DNA from: Heliocybe sulcata
Lineage: Eukaryota; Basidiomycota; Agaricomycetes; Gloeophyllales; Gloeophyllaceae
Direction of reading: 5' to 3'
DNA length: 64,000 nucleotides
NCBI GenBank assembly: GCA_004369045.1
Contig: ML213532.1
Span: 1-64,000, forward strand
A program made the position numbers and the translations under genes. The stretch's first letter is position 1. Each line of letters opens with the position of its first letter. Of this stretch, positions 10,788 through 22,595 are shown in pieces. The notes beneath the pieces were generated by a model, which did not search any database, was not told the DNA's origin, and saw only the letters and a program-made list of their open reading frames with translations.

Positions 10788-13059
10788 TTTATGAGGATCG
10801 TCCACTAAAACCAGCCAGATACAAGTATAGATATAGAACTTGAAGCGCAAGCACCGAGGCCCTCTAAGCAGGAGAAGGTAGTCAGTCGTTGAGATGAAGG
10901 ACTTTACCAAAATTCACCTAAACTTTTGCCGCCGGCAAAGTCCCAAACCGGCCGTATGTTTTTCTCGCGTTTTAATTCTGACTTGGTCGACGACCTTACT
11001 GCTCTGTGCCGAAATGAATTCATCTCGAATCTCGACTCTTTCATGGGCTTTGTATACAGGACGTCTTAGGCTCCGGAACTTTCTGCCTTCAACGATTGGC
11101 GGCGCGGTCGTCTTGCGATCATTTGTCTGATGTCCTCTCGACTACTTCCCGTCAGTGCCAGGACCAGCAATACTCAGTACCGTGGCACGAAATGGCTTCA
11201 CTGGTCTTACTGGGCTACAGACACCGTGTCACTCTTTAGCAATAAAAAGTCGCAAATGTGCAGCTCATCGCTCGACGCAGCGGTCGCACTTCCAGCGAGA
11301 CTGGACCCAGTACTCCTCTTCGACTACCATGGTTCGTAGATCTTCATTCAAGTTAAGACCAGTGTGAAATATGCTCGCCCCGAATACGCCGCGAACGCGT
11401 TCCTACTTCTCAAGACCGATAGAAGTCAATGAGACCTGCTTTGTTGTCTGCGTTTTCGGTGAGCACGGTATCGTCCCTTTCCGCCCTGCCGAAGTTAACG
11501 CGATGATCTCCGGCACCGATAGCGTCACAGAAATATCGACAGCTGCATCTACAGCCGACGTCACTGGCCAAAAGCCTGGAAGAGATTTCGTGGGTGAGAT
11601 GATATATGACGAATCGGTGTTGGCTCTGACAGCTCGACAAATTCGCGTAGGTACAAATATTCATAGCTGTGCAGCGAAAGTACGCTAATTTCGATAAGCA
11701 GGTGTTCTACATTTCAGTATCTGATCTCTTCAGAATCGATCTGGCACTTCGAAGTCATATGAGCTGAAAAGAGCCGACTCCGGGACGGCAAACGCCTCGC
11801 CCTCACCAGAAGACGGAAGTCGTTGTAGGCGATGACACGGAGCTATCGATCCTCCATTCTAACGCTAAGGACCGCGTAAAAAATGGCATATGCGACCTAC
11901 TCGAATACACCGTCCATATCCTCGGGTAAGTGTCCCAAACTCGTCTGTTTGCCATCGATATGGCCTCCATGTAAGCAAGATTTTCTTCAGACGTAACAGA
12001 GTCTCATAACCGAGCTCGCTATAGCGCACAGTCAAGCGAGGATGGAACGTCGTCCTCCAAACGAGTGTCGAGCATCGTCAGCAGGTAACACGACGGAGAC
12101 GGAGCACGCTTATCTAGACGGTAGTCGCTGACCCTCTGCTTGCTGACGCAGGTTTGCCCTGTGCGCATCGTTCCGAGTCTTCCGACAGACGAAAGGAGCG
12201 AAGACGAACCTGAGGGAAGACCTGTACTGCCGACGAAGTCAAGCAGGAAAATTTTGCCGTCCCATGTCTCAGCTCGTCAAAACGAGCACCAACGCTACTC
12301 CAACACAATACCTAAAAAGAAGCCGCCGACCTATCTGAGACATGCTCTTGTTCCTCATGGAAGCGCGCGTGCATCGACGAGCCGCTCAACAGCTATAGAG
12401 CCCGAAGACGGCGATCCAGCGCAGGATAATTGCATTCCAATAACCGAGCGATGGCCAGCACTGCCATGAATGCCTCACTGACGACAAACGACGGCCAAGC
12501 ACGGATCAAACGCCCTCAACCTAAAACGCCAATCCTTTAGCGGCTAACCGACGGGCGAAATCAGATCTCACTCACGACAGAGCCGAACGCCTAAGCACTC
12601 ACGAGTAAACCGTGCGCCTTCAAGCATAATTTGCTTCCGCAGTGTGGCAAACGCGCTGCACACTCGTGGCCCGCTTGCCGGGCGGCGGTACTGATACACG
12701 TTGCCGCCTCGTGTCGCTAGTGACGTTTTTCAGCGAGCCGAGGCCGGGCGGCCCTGGCGAGGAAGCAAACCCGACGGAGGCCAAGCCGTGGCTGCGAGGT
12801 CGAGAACCCGTATCGATCAATCAGCCACATCTGCGCCGGGCCCGGCATGCGCGAGCCACACTGGACTGGCCAATCGCGACGCGTTCCCGTCATGCCCTCC
12901 GCCAAATCCTGCTTCTTTGTGGCTTGCCTCGCTACGGCTCGCTACACGTGCTGGCTTCTCGCCGATCGGCGTGCCTTTTTAGGTCCCGAGAATGATGGCG
13001 AATGCACTCTTCTTGTGCCGGCTAGGTGTATATGAATAAGGGCCGGGTAACGGCTGGGG
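10788..13059. other. Gene-poor stretch, possible relic coding pieces
   Basis: No gene can be reconstructed. A short island at about 11815-11930 (plus strand) reads like coding sequence (EVVVGDDTELSILHSNAKD) and ends at a good GTAAGT donor, but upstream frames do not join it. A second open piece at 12140-12469 (plus) is hydrophilic and disordered-looking. These may be remains of one multi-exon gene, or chance. The part from 12640 to 13060 is GC-rich and leads into the promoter of the next gene. Confidence 0.35.
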
Positions 13060-13066
13060 TATAAAG
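13060..13066 (+). promoter_or_regulatory. TATA box of the 13251 gene
   Basis: TATAAAG lies about 190 bp before the start codon. It is followed by a CT-rich run (13070-13130), which commonly marks transcription starts in filamentous fungi. A possible 40-nt intron in the 5' leader has a GTAAGT donor at 13193 and an AG acceptor at 13232. Confidence 0.6.
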
Positions 13067-13250
13067 CATCGCTCGTCTTCTCGTCTTTCTCCCTTTCAAC
13101 GCAGCCCTCTCAGCCTTCCCGGCCTTGCGCCTCTTTGGCTGCGTACTCGCGAAACTACATCTGCCACCTAACCTTCACCTATCCCATCCTCAGTAAGTAG
13201 CATTGTTATAGCCCTTGAACGTCTCTCACCAGACGTCCCGCCTTTATAGA

Positions 13251-14390
13251 ATGGCCACCTTCCTCACTCTCCGCTCCCCCGAGCGCGATCCCGCTGTCGC
13301 CAAGTGCTACTGCGGATCCCGAATCAACTTTACTTCGCGCGAGACTGGTATCTCGTACTGTTCGTCGCAGTGCGCGGACAGGGAATCCTTTGCGCTCAAG
13401 AACGGAAGCAAGCCCTTCTCCCGCCCGCAACGTCTCCCACCCGCTCGCCGTCATACCGAGCCCATGTTCAACGCTGAGCCTGTTTACGCGACCGGCCTGT
13501 CCGTCATCTTTGCGAAACAACGCGAGGCCCAGCTCCGCGCCGCCGCGGGCGCCTCTCCCACACACGGCGCTTCCTCGATCCCGGCCACTCGTCCTTACAG
13601 TCCGCGCAGGGCCGATACGTTCGCAGCGTTGAACCCCACACCCTCCTCGAAACCGACCCTTCACGTCTCCACCTCTAACATCGAACCTGCCCCTCGGCCT
13701 GCCCTCAGCACTCTCTCCAACGGCCTTGCGCCACCTCCCCATGACTCTCGCCACTCTCGTCCAGTTCCTCCCAACGCCGACAAGCCCCTCGATCTCGCTA
13801 GCTGGCTCGGAGAGAGCAAGCGCGAGACTGTCGAGAGGAAGCCTGTATCACAGGCCAGTGAGCCTCTTGATCTCGGGAGGTGGGCCGGGCCAAGGACGTC
13901 CAAGCGCGACGACAGCGATCACATCGCACAGTCCATCTTGTCTCCCGTGAGCGACCGCACGGAGCCGCTCTCGAACATCGACGAGCGTCTCGACTTTTCC
14001 AAGTCGGGTGGCGGCGAGCCACCGATGATCAACGTCACCTCTCCCATCCATTCCCCCATTCCCCGCGTATTCACCCCTCCCGAGCGGACCGTTCTCGGCG
14101 ATCCCAGTCTCGGCAACGCTAACCCCATCGTCCCTCTCGATCTGCTCTCCTGGGTGGGCGTGAAAACCTCCGAGGGCGCAGTGTGGAACCCCACTGAGCA
14201 GCAGCAGCCCTCGCTCCGCGTCGTTACCCCAGACGCCGAGGCAGCTCTGCGCGCCCCCACTCCTTCCAGGACCCGCCCTGCCTTGACTAAGACGGCGTCT
14301 ATGAACGACGCGACGTCGCCTCAGAGGTCCAAGCCGGCCATCCATCGTCTCGTTACCGACTCCGTCCTCGGGGGTCTCCGTGTCAGATAA
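13251..14390 (+). CDS. Disordered protein with N-terminal Cys cluster
   Basis: I do not recognise a named family. This is a single-exon gene of 379 codons. The ATG at 13251 (MATFLTLRSPERD) is preferred over an upstream in-frame alternative because it follows the TATA box, the CT-rich leader and a likely leader intron, and has a good context. Residues about 17-40 carry C-x-C-x15-C-x3-C, a plausible small zinc-binding site. The rest is Pro/Ser/Thr-rich and apparently unfolded. It contains a repeated motif of the form PLDLxxWxG at three places (near 13783, 13863 and 14130), which looks like a short linear binding motif used several times. No signal peptide or membrane segment is present. The strong promoter architecture and sustained GC-rich codon use support a real, expressed gene. 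It may be a regulatory adaptor, but that is a guess. Confidence 0.75.
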   Translation: MATFLTLRSPERDPAVAKCYCGSRINFTSRETGISYCSSQCADRESFALKNGSKPFSRPQRLPPARRHTEPMFNAEPVYATGLSVIFAKQREAQLRAAAGASPTHGASSIPATRPYSPRRADTFAALNPTPSSKPTLHVSTSNIEPAPRPALSTLSNGLAPPPHDSRHSRPVPPNADKPLDLASWLGESKRETVERKPVSQASEPLDLGRWAGPRTSKRDDSDHIAQSILSPVSDRTEPLSNIDERLDFSKSGGGEPPMINVTSPIHSPIPRVFTPPERTVLGDPSLGNANPIVPLDLLSWVGVKTSEGAVWNPTEQQQPSLRVVTPDAEAALRAPTPSRTRPALTKTASMNDATSPQRSKPAIHRLVTDSVLGGLRVR

Positions 14391-16534
14391 GGAAGGAAGG
14401 AGAGAAGTGGATTCGTTGTCTGTAATCTATCAATGGTATCCTATGTTCGTATTTCATGGGTCTATGCACTATGCGCCGGCGCGTCTGTAATTATACATAC
14501 ATTATGTACAGTTTCAAGTCAATCAAACATCAACGATTCACGCATTGTATGGCCTTGTCGAGTCGAATTTCGCGACCGCCTGATAGGATAAGACTGAACA
14601 AATATTCGCAGTCTATTCGTTCCCTTTCCTTGTTTTTGCTCCTTACGCCGACAATGGAGAGGGCGTACGGTTGCCGGATGTTTCCGAACTTATCGCTTCC
14701 GAGTCCATCCACAGAGATCGTACTTACTAGTGTCGACCCCGTGCTGCACTGGTTAGCAACCGTCTGTATCGTTCTTGCCATCTGTCCTTTCCCCGTATGC
14801 ATGAATGCAGAGAGCATCTTTTCGTTCCGACAGCTGGCTGAGGCTAATACTGTGGGACCGTATTGTAAATCGAAGGAATCTTCTTGTCACTCGAGCTAGC
14901 TCATATCAAAAGCATCTCGGGTTCAGGTCGATACCGGAGCGCTCAGACAATACCAGGGAAAACACGGCCATGCAATATGTACGTGTGATTCAGTCCTATA
15001 ACGAGCATAGACCATTAGTGATATCACGCCGGGAACTATCGCTGCGCAACACAGGCGGGTTTGATGCGCTGCGTGTCAAGGTATAGTGACACTGGTGCTC
15101 GACATTTCTCCGCGAGTACAGCATTGCCTGGTGACATGACAGCGCAGCTGCCGTATCCGACACCTCGCTGCCATGTGCAGCACACTGACAGTATCGGACG
15201 ACAGGACGCGTCGGGCATCAGAGATGCGAATAATGAGATACTCCTTTGCCAGCAGGCTTAGTAAGTTACTACTTACTCGGATCGTCGGATGTCAGATTGA
15301 CCGGGATTCTATGACCGTAGACTCCGTTGCAATATAGCATGAAGGATGGCCATGCTGGCGATATTGGTCGTAGTTCGAGCTGCAAGGGCTTTCCTTCGTT
15401 GTCCAGTCCTGCTCCTTGTCAGTCGTCGACATGCGCCGCAATGACCATTGACCATGAATCCACCCATTCCTCCCCTTGGAAGAGTTCACACATATGGAGC
15501 CACTTTACGTAAGTAAAGCTGCCTTTCACGACTTCTTCGAAAAGTTCGAAACTGAAGCTTGCTTACGGTTATCAGGCTTCTTCCATCAACCATGATCTCG
15601 TAGGCTATTGCAGATGCATACAAGAGTACTGAGGTGAAGCGTCTTTCTATCGAGGTCCGCTCATTCCTGACCTAGCGTCGCAGAGCTTCATGGGTAGATC
15701 TGAATGTCACTTTATACAGTCTATCAGATAAGAAGTAGGTCTCATCGCTTACATGTATTATGCGGGCTAAATGCAGGACGCCGAGGAGACATTTCCAGAC
15801 TGAATACCGCCCTGGATCATGACTGAAGTTGGACCCACGATGCAGCGCCTTTTGGGCGCTGTTCTCGTAAAGATCCTTCGATGAACTGTCGATTTTCCGA
15901 CATTACTGGAAAGAATCCTATTTATACCCGCTTATTTCAGGAATAGCATCCGAGACGTCGTATCCCTTGGGAACCCATTGACCTGGAGATCATCCTGAAG
16001 ATCGATGCACCAGTCCAGATCACCCGGCGCTGCTTGATTGGATGGCTCGAGTCGGAGTTGCTGCGCCTTCCAAGAACAGACGGGGACCGTGAGCTTCCAG
16101 ACACGCTTCTTCGAAGACCCTCATGTCGGGCGACTTTTCACAGCTTCGCAAGGCTGTGCATGTACACTGTCGCTTTCATCTGTACGTTGCGACGTGGGAC
16201 ATCAATCATCTCCACCGGTCCTCACATCTATCCATGCGACCCATCTCCCCGAGTATCACCTTAAGCACCGCCGCCTAAAGAGACGCGCTGTACCCGAATA
16301 CGCCAGGCGTCGCGGAAACCGAACCAAGAGCAGGGTAGATGAATACTGGTCGTATTTTTGCTCATTCGATCACACGTTGTTCCTTTACCATCCGTGGTTT
16401 GACCGATGCCCTTCTGGGTGAAATCCCAGGATCTATCGCGTTACGGTAACGGGAAGCAGCGACAGATGCTCTCTTCCCGTCGTGCATGTACATTTTCTCT
16501 CCCATGCCCCATCGGAACGTAGCGATGTCCCGCG
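14391..16534. other. Gene-poor stretch
   Basis: About 2.1 kb has only short frames and no recognisable domain. Small coding-like scraps occur on the plus strand around 15480-15720, but they do not join into a gene. The last part is the promoter of the next gene. Confidence 0.4.
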
Positions 16535-16542
16535 TATATAAA
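16535..16542 (+). promoter_or_regulatory. TATA box of the 16600 gene
   Basis: TATATAAA lies 58 bp before the ATG at 16600, so transcription would begin near 16565-16570. That is downstream of the out-of-frame ATGs at 16542 and 16548. Confidence 0.55.
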
Positions 16543-16599
16543 TGACCATGGCACGACTGGATACATTTCTACTGCTGCTCGCCCTGGTATGCCCTAGCC

Positions 16600-17691
16600 A
16601 TGCCCGCCATGATATCCGTCCTCCTCGACTACTCCCTGCCCGTCGTGGCCTTGGAACTATGCCTGGTGTTCCTCATCACCCGCCTGTTCCTCGAGCCATA
16701 CTTCATGCCTCGGGTTTTCGGGAAGACCTACCTGGACATGGACGTGGGTGCTCGCCGCTCGCTCACGAACCACGCCGTGTCCTTTGGCCTCAAGGTCACT
16801 TGCTGCGTCGGCGCTTATTCCATTCTGGAGACGTTCTTCATCCAGACGCCCCTCGACGACCCCATCAGGAGTAAACATGCAAGCCATGAAGTAACGAATG
16901 GTGATATCCTTGGTAAGCTCGATACCATTAGCCATGACCTGCCCGCGCCTGACTCTAGTACAGCCTACTGCTACTTGACCGTCCCTACAATATACCTGTT
17001 CGAAATAATCTACCGCACTAACATCTCCATCGTTTCGGCCGTACACCACATGGCCGCTATAATCATTAATATCCTCGGCATCGTCATCATTGTCGGACAC
17101 ACGGACCAGGACGGGTACCTGCCACTGATCGAGTTCAAGTTGATTCTCATTTACGGTACGCCCTTTCGTTCCTCTGCTACTACCATCCCTCACACCTCTA
17201 TCATACTAGGCACGTTCGAAATGATGTTTGAAATGTTCCCCCATCTCGCTGTCATGCTCTACCGAATCTACCGACACCGTACACGTTTCCTGTGTCGCCT
17301 CTTCCTCATCGTCGGCCTGGGTATATTCACGGGTACAATCTCCGAACAGGTCGCCATCATCTATTTCTACCATCGCATCTGGAAGCACCTCCCCATCCTG
17401 TACAAAGCACTCGGTCCTATCCTCCACGTCTGCTTCCTTGCTGCACAGGTACACGGTGGCCGAATATGCATCCAGATATCGATGAAGCTACGCAAGGAGA
17501 TGCAAGAGGCAGCGCGCAAGGGCGTCGTGCAACCAGACGGCCCTCCGTTAGCACCAATAGCCGACGCGGACTTGGAGGCGGGTTGTTCAGAGGCAGAACC
17601 AGTTGCTGGGCAAAAGCACTTACGGACTTCTACCGAGGCGTCGGAGCTGGAGGACGTACCCGAGCAGAGCTACGTAGCAAAAGCACAGTAG
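16600..17691 (+). CDS. Multi-spanning membrane protein, TLC-domain-like
   Basis: This is a predicted integral membrane protein with about six or seven hydrophobic segments and a hydrophilic acidic C-terminal tail. The segment VSAVHHMAAI places a His-His pair at the start of a membrane helix, as in TLC (TRAM-LAG1-CLN8) proteins, the fold of ceramide synthases and some lipid sensors. The frame is open throughout, but two in-frame pieces look like introns: 16871-16963 (93 nt; gives DPIRTYCYLTVP) and 17156-17209 (54 nt; gives LIYGTFEMM). Removing them improves the protein and leaves about 314 residues. It is probably in the ER or another endomembrane. The ceramide-synthase catalytic signature is not clearly present, so enzymatic activity is not claimed. 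It is isolated, with no operon-like neighbours. Confidence 0.7.
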   Translation: MPAMISVLLDYSLPVVALELCLVFLITRLFLEPYFMPRVFGKTYLDMDVGARRSLTNHAVSFGLKVTCCVGAYSILETFFIQTPLDDPIRSKHASHEVTNGDILGKLDTISHDLPAPDSSTAYCYLTVPTIYLFEIIYRTNISIVSAVHHMAAIIINILGIVIIVGHTDQDGYLPLIEFKLILIYGTPFRSSATTIPHTSIILGTFEMMFEMFPHLAVMLYRIYRHRTRFLCRLFLIVGLGIFTGTISEQVAIIYFYHRIWKHLPILYKALGPILHVCFLAAQVHGGRICIQISMKLRKEMQEAARKGVVQPDGPPLAPIADADLEAGCSEAEPVAGQKHLRTSTEASELEDVPEQSYVAKAQ

Positions 17692-20600
17692 GCACTTATA
17701 GACCGAGGACGGATTGTGAGCGGGTTCACTTGGGTATTATGCGACTTCACTTTCAGATAGCAGCATTACTGTATTATAGTCATCATTGCAGTTTCGTCTC
17801 TAGCATCCATCGGACATATTGCACACACCCTTTGCACTTCCGGGGACCTATCAGACTTGGCGATACATAGCATCTTACCGCCCATTCTATTCAGCCCTTG
17901 GGATAATAAGCTATTCATAGAGCAAATGCATAGTCATCCAACTTTACCACGTCCATGGTGCATGCGCGAGGCCAGGTTGAATGCGATCCCTGAGAACTAC
18001 AAGTGGTCTCAGTCAGCGGAGGCTGACAAACAAATTGCCATGGACGTGCTGGGGAACGGTCGACCCAAGTCAAGACTCGGGTCAGTACAGAGCTCGGTCC
18101 TCGTCAATTGCATGAGAACCGGTAGAAGGACTGTGACTATAAGAGTATATTCCGGGTCATTTTCTCCATACGATCCGAGTGGCGGGTATCAAGGGGCGGG
18201 CGCTCTGATAATATCCAACCACTCAGAAATACGACTCGCGGACGAGAGTCGAACGACTTCGGGGCATCTTCGGGTATGGGTTGGCGGTGGACGCTTTCCC
18301 AGCACCAGGGAGCACGGTATTATGTAGAATAAGACGCTACGCGCCTACCGATGTCTGGGTTCTTTCGCATGGATGTTAATAGTGACTTTCCATGATGGAT
18401 CTTCTGGGTCCAATGCTTCGGTACACTGATCACGAGCGGTTTGAATTCGCTCCCCGCACTCCCGAGAATCTGCGTGAAGAGGATTCGCTTGGTATATATC
18501 GGTTTGTGGAGACACACCACGATTAGTTATCGATTCCTGAAGAAAGAAATCCACCACGGTTCTATAGCGCACCACGGTCAGGGAGGACTAGTGGCATTCA
18601 GACGGATAGTCATGAGTGCTATAGAATATCGTGAGTGAACAAAGAGCATTATTGCCGCGCTGGAGATACACCACGGATCAAACGCAAAGAAGACGTGGTT
18701 ACCCGTCACGCGTCAAGTACTCCGCCGGTAGTTCTATGTCTCTGTTTAGCCGGCCCTGGTGGGCAAGGGTGTTCGACCCTGGAGAAGGTGAGCTTGGTAA
18801 TGGCGGAGGTCCGCGGGAGACCAATGCATTGGATTGAATCGAGCGTCCTGTGTTTGAGACTTCACCATCACAGACACAGAGCTGACTTGCATGCTTCGTC
18901 AGATGGGGCCACCCTTTGAGAAAGGATCCAATAACGCAGCGATCACTGGATCTCGGGTGGAGAAACTCTGCGGTAGGGAAAGGTCAAACGATACATCATG
19001 TTGGAAGGTCACGCACCTCTTACAGTTCTCCCAGCTTGTAACTATGCGTCCATCGCGTGGGATGTCTCCCGCGCAGGGAGTAGCTCATACCGAGGGCACA
19101 GTACTAGTATAATACGACATCAGCAACAACGACGGCGGATTCTGAACAGTGGATAATATAGGATCATCGAAGACATATGGTGCTCGTCCGTCTTCTTTTC
19201 CGATATACAAAGGACAAGCAGTCTTTAGGAAGACATCCAGCGCGATATTGACGAGAGTTGATGCCCGATGTCGGTTGTGTGGTGCCCAAGGCGAGTAGCA
19301 AGGTAAGACCGGCCAGAAGAGATGAAGCCATATAGCGGTCGTCGGGTGACACTGTTTCGGGTAAGCAGCATGGTACGAGCCAGGAGATGACAGTGGTTAG
19401 GCAAGAGTAAACAAAATAGGACCAAACGAAAGACAGTCGATTCGAGCACGCAGTGAACTATCCGTCGAGCCGTCCATCACGGAGACAAATGTTGCGCAGA
19501 GTGTCCTAGAAATATTCAAGTTGGTGTGAGAGTGGCCGGACAAGACTATATCAAGGGGCCCGTGCGGTGTAGCGATAGCGAGAGAAAAGATCGACATACG
19601 AGGAGGGCCGCCACGCAGAGTCACATGACGCTCACCACTTCGTAAATACGGTACACCTCCGTCTCCCAAGTACCGAGACACCGCAGATTTTGATAGCATG
19701 ATCAGGAAACAAGTTGTATCGGCGCCCTCTCATTACCGTCAAACTGATATTCCGAACTACCTCGTATTATCGAATCCATATCAGAGGCTCGTCAACTCCC
19801 TGCTTTCCTGTGGTCGTGCGCTCACGTTTCAGTGGTGGTCCACAGGTTAAAACGATTCGAGACACCAGAACGTGCACTCATCAACGCCATCTGTCCTCCC
19901 TGGTCTTCCCAAATATCTACTCGCTCTCAATACAACCATATCCAGAGAAGCAATTAGAAAATGTGCACGGAGAGACCTTTGACGCGCTCAAGCACAATTC
20001 CCACTCGACGTGATTCCAGCAGAGCGTTCTGAACAGTTTGACCTCCAGATGCATGGGCCGCGAAGATCTTGACCGACCTATCGCTCATTGGCCTCTGGTC
20101 CGTGTACCCTCTCGCCACGACATGACCCGCAACCATCTCTGCGCAGAAACCTTTGTCATATTCCACACCAATACCAACTACCTGAGATTTAGCGGCGCTT
20201 CCCATCCGGTACGCATCCCCCTCTTACACTCACGATCGACCACCAGAAGGCCATGCACCCAGCGAACAAGTCTGATACTGCAGTAAGTAGAACAATCGGC
20301 ACATCCTATGCATATGCCCAACTCCACTACTACCCGACGTGCTCCCGAAACCCGCCGACACCGTATAACCAGCTAGACATAACGCGCTCTGCCACGAATC
20401 CAGACGAACGACGCACCACAACCAGCCGGTACTCCAAACCCAGATACGCACAACTCCTCGACAAATCCACAGTCGGGACTCGGGAGTACTCGCCATCAAG
20501 TCTCTCCCAGCTGACCATATCCGGTCCCGCCAAGCCAGCTGTTACCGCACATCATCGAGTCTCTCGCCCTAACTTGAACACGATCCCTGATCCTGAAGCT

Positions 20601-21517
20601 CAACGACGCGTTTACCAGGCTCGCCAGATCAAGGCTCCTCATCACCACCTGCGCCACGGACGAGCAAGCGAGTCGATGGGCTTTCGCTTTCGCCCTACCC
20701 AAGCCCGGAGTGCACGGGCTACAAGAGCTACCTAAACATGGGGCACCATGTCATCTCACAGAGGGCAGGGGTTCCCTTGAAAGGCGGTGTTAGCCAGACG
20801 TACCACGTGAGCTGGCCATCTCTCTCGACAATGTTTCGATAACACGTGTTCGCCGACAATGAGGCGATCGACGTCAGAATCAGCCCCAGTAAGCACATCC
20901 GTACGTGTATCGCACCAACCAGACTCTATCCGGACGCGACATGGTTTACTTCGCTAGCTCACGACAAGGCTGCTCGACTCCCCGGGCTCTGGATTCCCGC
21001 AGAGGACGCCAGCTACAGGACAAGCCGCTGTGGAAATATAAGGAAGCCAAGGTGAGGACAGGCGTCAGGACCTCCCTAACCATATTTCTAAATATAGAAA
21101 GCACCTCCTCGCAAGCGCGCCCGGTGATTTCGTCCGAAACAAGCGCGATCCGAGAGTGATTTATATAGGGACGTCAGTCGATCTATGCGCGGCGTTGGTA
21201 TCATTGGAGTCCCCACGTCAAAACATTGGACTGCTTATTCGTGGAGACAGGCATAGGGGATTCACGAAATCAGAAAGCGCGGGCGGCTGAGACTCGACAG
21301 GTGAAGGAGAAGCAGAGAGGTTGTAGCATGGTGTGTTTACTGGAACATCCGGGAAGCGGAAAGGAGTGCATAAGCGCAAGGCCGTTGCTCGTCCACGACA
21401 TTGGACACTGTCACAACATCCGCTGATCTCTGGAAGCAACATCACTTGATTCATCGATCACTAGTACACGCATACGGGATTCTTCTCTTGTAACGTTACA
21501 GCTTCGGCGCCGAGAGT
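17692..21517. other. Long gene-poor stretch (3.8 kb)
   Basis: I see no supported gene. The longest frame (20253-20735, plus) encodes a Pro/Thr/Arg-rich sequence without recognisable family features and is probably chance. There are no tandem repeats or terminal inverted repeats that I can see by eye. Confidence 0.4.
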
Positions 21518-22375
21518 CACTTGCCGACAGCCTCGAGGTAGCGCTTCTCCGCCTCGTCAAAGTTGATGACGTTCCAAATGGCGTTGAGGTACTGCAATGC
21601 GGTTAGCACCTGCTCATGCACGGAGACGAGGGAATACGCACGTCAGCCTTGACATTGAGGTACTGGAGGTAGAAGGCGTGCTCCCAGACGTCGACGCCGA
21701 TGACAGGGGCGTGGGTGAGAAGCGGGTCCTGGTTAGGAGTGGTCGTAATCTCGAGACGCTTGTTCTGCGGGTTCACGCCCTATCGCCATCCCAATCAGAT
21801 CTGTCTCCAGCAAAGACAGCGAGACACGTACGAGCCAGCCCCAGCCGGATCCCTGGATGCCAGCGGTGGTGGTGTTGAACTCCTTCTTGAAGTTGTCGAG
21901 CGAGCCAAAGCTCTCCTCGATGGCCGTTTTGAGCGGGCCGTCTTTGAGCGCCCCGCCGCTGCCCTTGCCCTCGGACGCGGCCCCGGCGAGGTTCTGCCAG
22001 AAGAGGGTGTGGTTGATGTGTCCTGTGCACGTTGATCGCGTCGATCAGAATGCGATAACAAAGACGAGTGCTCTGGGGGTTGCACTCACCACCGCCGTTG
22101 AACTTCAGCGCAGCCTGGAGAGCGATGCGCTCCTTGGGCGTGGAGGCCTTTGAGTAGGAGACCTCTGCTGCGTTGAGGGCGTTGACATAGGTCTGGTGGT
22201 GCTTCTTGTGGTGAAGCTCCATGATCTGCCTCGAGATGAAGGGCTCGAGGGCATCGTAGGCGTACGGGAGGTCGGGGAGCTTGTGCTGGCCGGTTGCTGC
22301 TGCTGCCATGGTTCTCGATGGGCGTGGGCGGGTGAGAGTGCGAGGGAGAGTGCGTCCGAGGTGATTGGAGAGCAT
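21518..22375 (-). CDS. SOD2: Mitochondrial Mn superoxide dismutase
   Basis: This enzyme disproportionates superoxide to oxygen and hydrogen peroxide in the mitochondrial matrix. I chose the ATG at 22375 because it adds a 22-residue leader ([20 protein letters not shown]) rich in Arg with no acidic residues, a good mitochondrial presequence. A second ATG at 22309 (MAAAATGQ) would give a cytosolic form. The metal ligands are all visible: His in [10 protein letters not shown], His in GHINHTLFW (joined across an intron), and Asp and His in [16 protein letters not shown] and the residues around the active site favour manganese over iron. Three introns (near 21594-21640, 21780-21830 and 22025-22090) have standard borders. 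It ends with YLEAVGK and TGA. Length matches the family. Leaky use of the two ATGs could give dual localisation, which is inference. Confidence 0.95.
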
Positions 22376-22595
22376 CGGTGGCTGTGCGATATCGGTTCGC
22401 TCCGGGTCGTCTGCTCTTACCAGAACATTCGTATCTAGAAAATGCAACGCAGCCCTGACAAATAATCTTCTGGACTGGACGTCGCCAGTCGAAACAATCT
22501 TATGTATCCCATATATGATACAACGAGTTGAAAGCGATAAACTGATACATATGGATGTACTCAACCTTCCAACCTCATCCCCTCTATGACTCCAT

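Noticed and set aside
12640-13000. GC-rich frames of 80-117 codons on both strands
   Set aside because: They lie directly before a TATA box and CT-rich start region, so this is better read as promoter DNA.
16542-16874. Frame starting MTMARLDTFLLLLALVCPSHA with a signal-peptide-like N-terminus
   Set aside because: It overlaps the TLC-like gene in another frame, its ATG lies at the TATA box and so before the likely transcription start, and the rest is Arg/His/Pro-rich shadow sequence.
20253-20735. 160-codon plus-strand frame in a gene-poor stretch
   Set aside because: Composition is Pro/Thr/Arg-rich with no domain, no intron evidence and no neighbours. Its length is within chance for GC-moderate DNA.
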